A DNA stretch of 10,220 nt from an uncultured beta proteobacterium (GTDB taxonomy: Bacteria > Pseudomonadota > Gammaproteobacteria > Burkholderiales > Burkholderiaceae_C): assembly GCA_903870955.1 (NCBI GenBank), contig CAIQEX010000237.1, forward strand, positions 1 to 10,220. Reading direction: 5' to 3'. Every line of letters starts with the position of its first letter. The first letter of the stretch is position 1. The notes below the pieces were generated by a model, which was not told where the DNA came from, ran no database searches, and saw only the letters and a list, made by a program, of their open reading frames with translations. The position numbers and the translations under genes are program-made. Positions 1-4,784 of this stretch are shown piece after piece.

Positions 1-170
1 CCGCTGCGGGCAAACTTGCTGAGAAAAAGGAATCCAATAAGAATGAGAAGAAGAAGGCCGGCGGCGTCCGCACAGTCAAGGTAAAAAATGCGGAACCAGA
101 GTTCTTCACCGCCACCGATGGCGCGACCACCAAAAAGAAGAAAGCCGCATCAAAAAGCGCCGCGCCCTAA
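1..170 (+). CDS. C-terminal end of an unidentified Lys/Ala-rich protein (partial)
   Basis: The reading frame is open from base 3 to a TAA at 168-170 and gives about 55 residues. The tail is strongly basic, with Lys runs (KNEKKK near the start, TTKKKKAASK near the end) and Ala/Ser between them, and a short less charged stretch (RTVKVKNAEPEFF) in the middle. Such disordered Lys/Ala tails are common at the C-termini of RNA- and DNA-binding proteins in Burkholderiales, but nothing here identifies the family. The gene converges on the ferredoxin gene, whose stop lies 27 bases further on; I see no clear terminator hairpin in that gap. The in-frame codon use and the stop just before the next gene favour a real gene end. 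The function is unknown. Confidence 0.55.
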   Translation, partial: AAGKLAEKKESNKNEKKKAGGVRTVKVKNAEPEFFTATDGATTKKKKAASKSAAP

Positions 171-197
171 GTCAGGCCAGGGCGGCACAAAAGCGAA

Positions 198-547
<350 letters not shown>

Positions 548-1975
548 ATGAGCACCGTCACCGAGCAATCGCTGCCACTGCACGCATGGACCGCATCGTC
601 ACTCGCCGATGCCTACCGTTGCCGCGCACTTTCGCCGGTCGAAGTGACGCGGGCCGTGCTGGACCACATTGCGCGATGGGAACCGCATCTATGCGCCACC
701 TATCTGCTGCGCCCGGAGCAGGCTCTGGACAGCGCCCGTGATTCTGAGTCGCGCTGGTTCAAAAAGGAACCCCTGAGCGCCATTGACGGCGTTCCCTGCA
801 CCATCAAAGACAACATCGCCACGCAAGGCGACCGCACGCCCCTGGGCACACGGGCCACCGACAACAGCCCACCCGCGCTGCGTGATGCGCCCCCGGCTGC
901 GCGCATGCGTGAAGCCGGTGCCGTGCTGATCAGCAAAACCACCATGCCTGATTACGGCATGTTGACCTCCGGTGTCTCCAGCTTTCACCCGCTGGCGCGC
1001 AACCCCTGGGATTTGCGCAAGACGCCGGGTGGTTCCAGTGCGGGCGCAGCAGCGGCCGCGGCGGCGGGCTATGGCCCTCTGCATGTGGGCACCGACATTG
1101 GCGGCTCAGTTCGCTTGCCCGCCGGTTGGTGCGGCATCTTCGGCCTCAAGCCCAGCCTGGGCCGCATCCCGATTGACCCGCCCTACACCGGCCGCGCTGC
1201 GGGCCCCATGACACGCACCGTCGGTGACGCCGCTCTGATGATGCAGGCGCTCAGCTGGCCCGACGAACGCGACAGCATGAGCCTGCCCTTTGAGGCCATT
1301 GACTGGGGCAGCTTTGACACGCCGCTCACCCAGCTCGATGGGGTGCGCATCGGCTTGCTGATGGACGCAGGTTGCGGCTTGCCCGTCGACCCCGAAGTGC
1401 ATTTCGCCGTGCAACGCACCGCCTTGCTGCTGGAAAGCGCCGGCGCCATCGTCACGCCGATGCAACCGTTTTTGACGCGTGAGATGCTGGACGGCATGGA
1501 CCATGCCTGGCGTATGCGTTCGCACATTGACCTGGCCGATCTTAGCGAGGAACGCCGCTCCTCCGTTTTGCCCTATATCCGCGCTTGGGCAGACAGTGCG
1601 GCCGGCATGTCGGGCGCGGCGGTGTTCAAGGCGATGAGCCAGTTCCACGCCACGCGCGTGGCCACGGTGCAGGCCTGCAATGCTTTTGACTACGTCATCT
1701 CGCCCACCGCACCGATTGCCGCTTATGACGCGGAACTGCCCTCGCCCACCAACGACCCGCTAAGGCCGCTGGAGCACATCGCCTTTACCGTGCCGTTCAA
1801 TATGTCGGAGCAGCCTGCTGCCAGCATCAACTGTGGCTATACCCAAAGTGGCTTGCCCATCGGCCTGCAGATTGCCGGGCGGCGTTTTGATGATCTGGGT
1901 GTGCTGCAGGTCAGCCACGCGATTGAGGTGCTGCGTGGACCGCAACGACCCTGGCCACAGCCGCCAAACGCCTGA
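548..1975 (+). CDS. Amidase-signature family hydrolase
   Basis: This 475-residue protein belongs to the amidase signature family, which hydrolyses carboxamide bonds with a Ser-cisSer-Lys triad. All three residues are visible: Lys87 in the GVPCTIKDN motif, cis-Ser163 in TPGGSSAGAAAA, and nucleophile Ser187 in GTDIGGSVRLPA. The 24-residue step from Ser163 to Ser187 equals that in FAAH, GatA and malonamidase E2. It is followed by the usual GIFGLKP segment, and length is normal for a single-domain family member. There is no signal peptide, so it should be cytoplasmic. It is unlikely to be GatA, because no gatB or gatC adjoins it and the C-terminal half differs, so the substrate cannot be named. 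The ATG has no clear Shine-Dalgarno; it is kept because the protein aligns well from its N-terminus. It runs opposite to its neighbours and converges on coaD with a 20-base gap. Confidence 0.93.
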   Translation: MSTVTEQSLPLHAWTASSLADAYRCRALSPVEVTRAVLDHIARWEPHLCATYLLRPEQALDSARDSESRWFKKEPLSAIDGVPCTIKDNIATQGDRTPLGTRATDNSPPALRDAPPAARMREAGAVLISKTTMPDYGMLTSGVSSFHPLARNPWDLRKTPGGSSAGAAAAAAAGYGPLHVGTDIGGSVRLPAGWCGIFGLKPSLGRIPIDPPYTGRAAGPMTRTVGDAALMMQALSWPDERDSMSLPFEAIDWGSFDTPLTQLDGVRIGLLMDAGCGLPVDPEVHFAVQRTALLLESAGAIVTPMQPFLTREMLDGMDHAWRMRSHIDLADLSEERRSSVLPYIRAWADSAAGMSGAAVFKAMSQFHATRVATVQACNAFDYVISPTAPIAAYDAELPSPTNDPLRPLEHIAFTVPFNMSEQPAASINCGYTQSGLPIGLQIAGRRFDDLGVLQVSHAIEVLRGPQRPWPQPPNA

Positions 1976-1979
1976 CCTT

Positions 1980-2003
1980 AAACTTAGCCTAAACCTTAAG
2001 TTT
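1980..2003. terminator. Weak AT-rich hairpin between amidase and coaD
   Basis: AAACTTA (1980-1986) pairs with TAAGTTT (1997-2003) around a 10-base loop. It sits between the convergent amidase and coaD genes and overlaps the coaD stop codon. The stem is AT-rich and carries only a short T run on the plus strand, so terminator function is doubtful. Confidence 0.25.
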
Positions 2004-2490
2004 TGGCCGCGAGCTTGGCGGTCAGGCGGTCAAACACCTGCGGCGCGACAAACTGCCGCACATCGCCCTTGAGTGTGGCAATCTCGCGCACCAGCGTGCT
2101 GCTGATGAATTGGTAGCGCGAATCCGGGGTGAGAAACAGCGTGTCCACATCCGGCGCCAGCGCGCGGTTCATGCCGGCCAGTTGCGCCTCGTAGTCAAAG
2201 TCGGTCACCGAGCGCACGCCGCGCACCATGACGCTGGCCCCATGGTCTACGGCAAAGTCGCGCACCAGTCCGCTGAATGATTCAACCTGCACGTTGTCGA
2301 GCGCTGCAAACACTTCGCGCACCGTCTCCAGCCGCTCGTCCAGGGAAAACAAAGTCTTCTTGTGGTGGGCAACAGCCACCGCCACGATGACCGTTGAAAA
2401 CAGGTTGGCACTTCGGCGAATCAAGTCCTGATGGCCCAGCGTGATCGGGTCAAACGTGCCGGGGAAAACTGCAATGACGGTCTTGGCCAT
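1996..2490 (-). CDS. coaD: Pantetheine-phosphate adenylyltransferase
   Basis: CoaD catalyses the fourth step of coenzyme A synthesis: ATP plus 4'-phosphopantetheine gives dephospho-CoA and pyrophosphate, in the cytoplasm. At 164 residues it has the standard length. The nucleotidyltransferase signature FPGTFDPITLGHQD lies at residues 9-22, with His20 the T/HxGH-type phosphate-binding residue. Further family landmarks are the HHKKTLFSLDER segment (about 42-53), VRGVRSVTDFDYE near residue 90-100, and YQFISSTLVREIA near 130, which binds ATP. The ATG at 2488-2490 has a GGAG about 10 bases upstream. It lies 29 bases downstream of rsmD on the same strand, and the pair is very likely co-transcribed, as in many proteobacteria. 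Nothing is missing or unusual in the protein. Confidence 0.98.
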   Translation of the reverse strand: MAKTVIAVFPGTFDPITLGHQDLIRRSANLFSTVIVAVAVAHHKKTLFSLDERLETVREVFAALDNVQVESFSGLVRDFAVDHGASVMVRGVRSVTDFDYEAQLAGMNRALAPDVDTLFLTPDSRYQFISSTLVREIATLKGDVRQFVAPQVFDRLTAKLAAKT

Positions 2491-2519
2491 GCTCGGGCTC
2501 CGTGAAATTAGAAAAGGTT

Positions 2520-3143
2520 TCAGGCCAGGCGCAAAAGGTGCGCGTGCACCGCGCCAGCCTTCAGGTACTTGTGCACCACCAGCCCCATCGGCGTGAGCAA
2601 CTCATCGGTCCACTTGGTGGGCGACTCCAGATAAATCCAGCCGGTGGGCGTAATCGCCTTGGCGCAGGCATTGAGCGCGGGCTCCAGCAGCGGCGCATCA
2701 AATGGTGGGTCCAGAAAAATCAAATCACAGCTGGCAGGTGCCGCCTGGCGGATAGACACCACGCCGTCACCGCGCTGCAGTTGAATCGCCGTGGCGGCGA
2801 GTTGGTCCTTGGTCTTTTGCAACTGCGCCACCAGTGCAGAGTCGGACTCCACCAGCACCACGTTGGTAGCGCCGCGCGACGCCGCCTCGAAGCCCAAGGC
2901 GCCGGTGCCGGCGAAGGCGTCAATACAGCGCCAGCCGGTCAAGTCCTGACCCAGCCAGTTAAACAGTGTCTCGCGCACACGGTCGGGCGTAGGACGCAGA
3001 CCGGGCTTGTCGGACACCTTGAGTTTGGTGCGCTTCCACAGCCCGCCGATGATGCGCACTTCATGCGCTTGCACAGCGCGCGGCTTGAAAACGCGCTTGG
3101 GTTTGCCATCCGGGGATGCTTTTTTGGTGACTTTGGTGCTCAT
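2520..3143 (-). CDS. rsmD: 16S rRNA (guanine(966)-N(2))-methyltransferase
   Basis: RsmD transfers a methyl group from S-adenosylmethionine to N2 of G966 in 16S rRNA during small-subunit assembly. The 207-residue protein has a basic N-terminal extension (about residues 1-28) followed by the family start EVRIIGGLWKRTKL. RPTPDRVRETLFNWL lies at 50-64, the SAM-binding motif DAFAGTGALGFEAASRG at 75-91, and the catalytic (D/N)PP(F/Y) motif as DPPF at 145-148. Length is close to the roughly 198 residues of the E. coli protein. No clear Shine-Dalgarno precedes the ATG, so a slightly later start within the basic tail is possible. It is the first gene of the rsmD-coaD pair; its promoter must lie in the 226-base gap shared with the short pilin gene. 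Confidence 0.97.
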   Translation of the reverse strand: MSTKVTKKASPDGKPKRVFKPRAVQAHEVRIIGGLWKRTKLKVSDKPGLRPTPDRVRETLFNWLGQDLTGWRCIDAFAGTGALGFEAASRGATNVVLVESDSALVAQLQKTKDQLAATAIQLQRGDGVVSIRQAAPASCDLIFLDPPFDAPLLEPALNACAKAITPTGWIYLESPTKWTDELLTPMGLVVHKYLKAGAVHAHLLRLA

Positions 3144-3369
3144 GGGGATAGCTTAATGGCTTTTCACGGCCTCGCTCGAAGTCACAGCCTAGCGCCCACG
3201 CTCAATAGGTCCGCCGCACTCCGCAAAATGCGCCCCGTCAAGGCCTGTTACTTGCACTAACAAATGAAAAAAGATTGCGAATTTATGTTACCAATTCGCG
3301 GGTCAATTGCTTAAGGAATTCAGCATTCCGTCGATTAGAAAAATAACATACATTCATTAGGAGCCAAGC
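3144..3369. promoter_or_regulatory. Divergent intergenic region, rsmD / short pilin
   Basis: This spacer marks the junction between the GC-rich housekeeping genes and the fimbrial locus, and GC falls sharply after about 3255. Two symmetrical elements are visible. One is an inverted repeat, GCGAATT at 3277-3283 and AATTCGC at 3293-3299 with a 9-base spacer. The other is a small hairpin, GGAAT at 3315-3319 and ATTCC at 3325-3329 with a 5-base loop. The Shine-Dalgarno AGGAG of the short pilin is at 3359-3363. No strong -35/-10 pair was found for either gene. Confidence 0.5.
3277..3299. repeat. Inverted repeat upstream of the short pilin gene
   Basis: Two perfect 7-base arms (GCGAATT and AATTCGC) are separated by 9 bases and lie about 70 bases upstream of the short pilin start. 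The spacing fits a dimeric regulator binding one face of the helix, but no regulator is identified. The word TTGCGAATT (3275-3283) recurs exactly in the palindrome at 10122-10135 beyond the other end of the locus. Confidence 0.45.
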
Positions 3370-3696
3370 ATGACGAAGGCATCGAAACTCTTTGCGGCAT
3401 TTGCATGGAGCGCGGTTTCATTGGCTCTTTCCAGCGAGGCAAGCGCCGCCGGTGGACGCATCACATTCTCCGGGGCACTGGTTAATCCAAGCTGCCAGCT
3501 CAGCCTAACGCTGGCCTCGCGTGGCAACGATGAACATCGTGGAACAGTCCACACATCGGAGTGCGGCAACGCCCCTTCAACCTTCTCCAACACCGTTAAT
3601 GTCGGTAGCCGAAGCACTTCGATCGGTCAGGGCGTTGGGCAAATATTGCTTCTTGAAACGAAAGCTGGGCCAGTGCTGGAAGTCAGCTACAACTAA
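3370..3696 (+). CDS. Short type 1 pilin-like fimbrial protein
   Basis: This 108-residue protein has a Sec signal peptide (hydrophobic core about 7-20, cleavage likely after the SEASA of residues 22-26). A pilin-like start follows, GGRITFSGALVNPSCQL, with Cys42 and Cys65 able to form the pilin disulfide. It ends in VLEVSYN, with the penultimate Tyr typical of chaperone-usher subunits. The mature part is only about 82 residues, against roughly 150 for the two pilins upstream. The loss therefore seems internal, since both ends are pilin-like. The ATG is backed by a strong Shine-Dalgarno (AGGAG, 3359-3363). It is transcribed toward the fimbrial operon and shares a terminator hairpin with it. It may be a minor or capping subunit, or a degenerate pilin; short pilins of this size are known in Proteobacteria, so it need not be broken. 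Confidence 0.75.
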   Translation: MTKASKLFAAFAWSAVSLALSSEASAAGGRITFSGALVNPSCQLSLTLASRGNDEHRGTVHTSECGNAPSTFSNTVNVGSRSTSIGQGVGQILLLETKAGPVLEVSYN

Positions 3697-3699
3697 GAG

Positions 3700-3728
3700 C
3701 GAATAGTCTTTGTGAAAAAGACTACTCG
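3700..3728. terminator. Bidirectional hairpin between short pilin and adhesin
   Basis: TAGTCTTT (3704-3711) pairs perfectly with AAAGACTA (3717-3724) around a 5-base loop. After one A/C mismatch the stem continues with CGA (3700-3702) against TCG (3726-3728). The hairpin begins 4 bases after the short pilin stop and contains the adhesin stop codon (3722-3724). Its place between two convergent ends fits a shared terminator. There is no U tract beyond the stem on either strand, so an intrinsic mechanism is not certain. Confidence 0.5.
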
Positions 3729-4768
3729 TAGAAAAGGTTGAGCGTCGCCACGCCCTTTACAAGGCCAGAGCCGACGACACCACCGGCGTAATATTGTGCA
3801 TAGTGCTTGATCTGGTAATGGCCTGCTGTCGACACAGTGGCGAGATTTGAATCACCGCCATTGCGAATAGGCGCCATGACACTATCCAGCAACTGCACAA
3901 AAACATTGCTGGCCGGTCCGGAGGCACTGTTGGCGATCGTTGTGGGACCAGCTGCACCCTCCGCAAAGGCCCAACTTGCGTTCACCGAATAAATTTCCCC
4001 CACATTTGTACAACCGCTAAGCGCCAAGGTAAACGGTGTCCGCCCGGCGGTAGCGCCCGCTCCGCCGCTTAGCGCGCCGGTACCAATCTTCGGCAAGGTG
4101 ACAGTTACGTTCTGAGTCGTTAACGTGCAAGCAGTTGAAATGAGACTAAAGGACGAATTAAGCGTACTTGACAGTCCACTCGTACTCGAATACCGCGCCC
4201 ACCACGGGAACACGCTAGTGAGGGCAGTTAAGTTGTTAGCGGCAATATTGGTCGCGGAAGTCATTTTCAAACTTATCGGGAATGAAATGGTGTACGTGCA
4301 AGTCGTAATTGCAGGTTGATTGAACGTTATGTAAGTTAGACCGCCGCTGCTAGCACTTGCAACGAAAGGGCACCTGCCAGTTGGCGAATTCAAATAGGTC
4401 GGAGTTGTAGATTGAACGGTAATCCCGCTCGCTCCGGGTAAGGGCGCGCCGGTACTGTCAACCGGAATCTCCACGGTCAAGGGATAGGCTGTTGGATTGC
4501 TATTCCTGCAGTTGGTCAGCGTTACCTGCAAATTTCCCCGATAGAAAACGGTTCCAACCTGCGTTCCAGAGTCAATGACTCTGTCACCTGCAAAAGGCGA
4601 TGTGATTGACGCGCTCGAACAGGTAATGGCGGATGCAAACACCGTCTTCATCCCCATCAAAATCGTCATCGCCAAAAGCACCTTCACGAGCCAACTTAGA
4701 CGGCTGCCAAATTGCTGCGTTGGGCTCTGTTGCGTAGAAACCGAACCGGCGAAAATAAGTTTGTGCAT
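3722..4768 (-). CDS. Two-domain fimbrial tip adhesin
   Basis: Read from the ATG at 4768 this is a 348-residue secreted protein, last gene of the fimbrial operon. A long basic n-region precedes a hydrophobic segment (about 24-45) ending in VFASA, the likely signal peptidase site. The N-terminal domain (about 48-210) has four cysteines (50, 87, 133, 157), is rich in Ser and Thr, and would be the receptor-binding domain. The C-terminal domain (about 213-348) is a pilin fold with Cys214 and Cys253, the LPKIGTGALSG segment shared with the pilins, and the end LNLFYE with penultimate Tyr. Only the pilin domain is recognisable; the ligand cannot be told. The usher stop is 16 bases upstream. A TTG at 4801 would lengthen it by 11 residues and overlap the usher by 17 bases. 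A GTG at 4687 would give a compact 20-residue signal peptide. By position it corresponds to Bordetella FimD. Confidence 0.85.
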   Translation of the reverse strand: MHKLIFAGSVSTQQSPTQQFGSRLSWLVKVLLAMTILMGMKTVFASAITCSSASITSPFAGDRVIDSGTQVGTVFYRGNLQVTLTNCRNSNPTAYPLTVEIPVDSTGAPLPGASGITVQSTTPTYLNSPTGRCPFVASASSGGLTYITFNQPAITTCTYTISFPISLKMTSATNIAANNLTALTSVFPWWARYSSTSGLSSTLNSSFSLISTACTLTTQNVTVTLPKIGTGALSGGAGATAGRTPFTLALSGCTNVGEIYSVNASWAFAEGAAGPTTIANSASGPASNVFVQLLDSVMAPIRNGGDSNLATVSTAGHYQIKHYAQYYAGGVVGSGLVKGVATLNLFYE

Positions 4769-4784
4769 AGAGGTTTGACCGGTA

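Noticed and set aside
1106..1648. Minus-strand open frame of 180 codons inside the amidase gene
   Set aside because: It is the antisense shadow of conserved amidase coding sequence and shows no family motif.
2502..3260. Plus-strand open frame of 252 codons opposite rsmD
   Set aside because: It lies entirely antisense to rsmD, whose motifs are unmistakable; the frame is low-complexity in Arg, Gln and His, as expected from the reverse of a GC-rich gene.
3370..3696. Short pilin as a frameshifted pseudogene
   Set aside because: The overlapping frame at 3521-3706 does not continue the pilin pattern, while the main frame ends in a normal pilin C-terminus with penultimate Tyr, so a frameshift is not the explanation.
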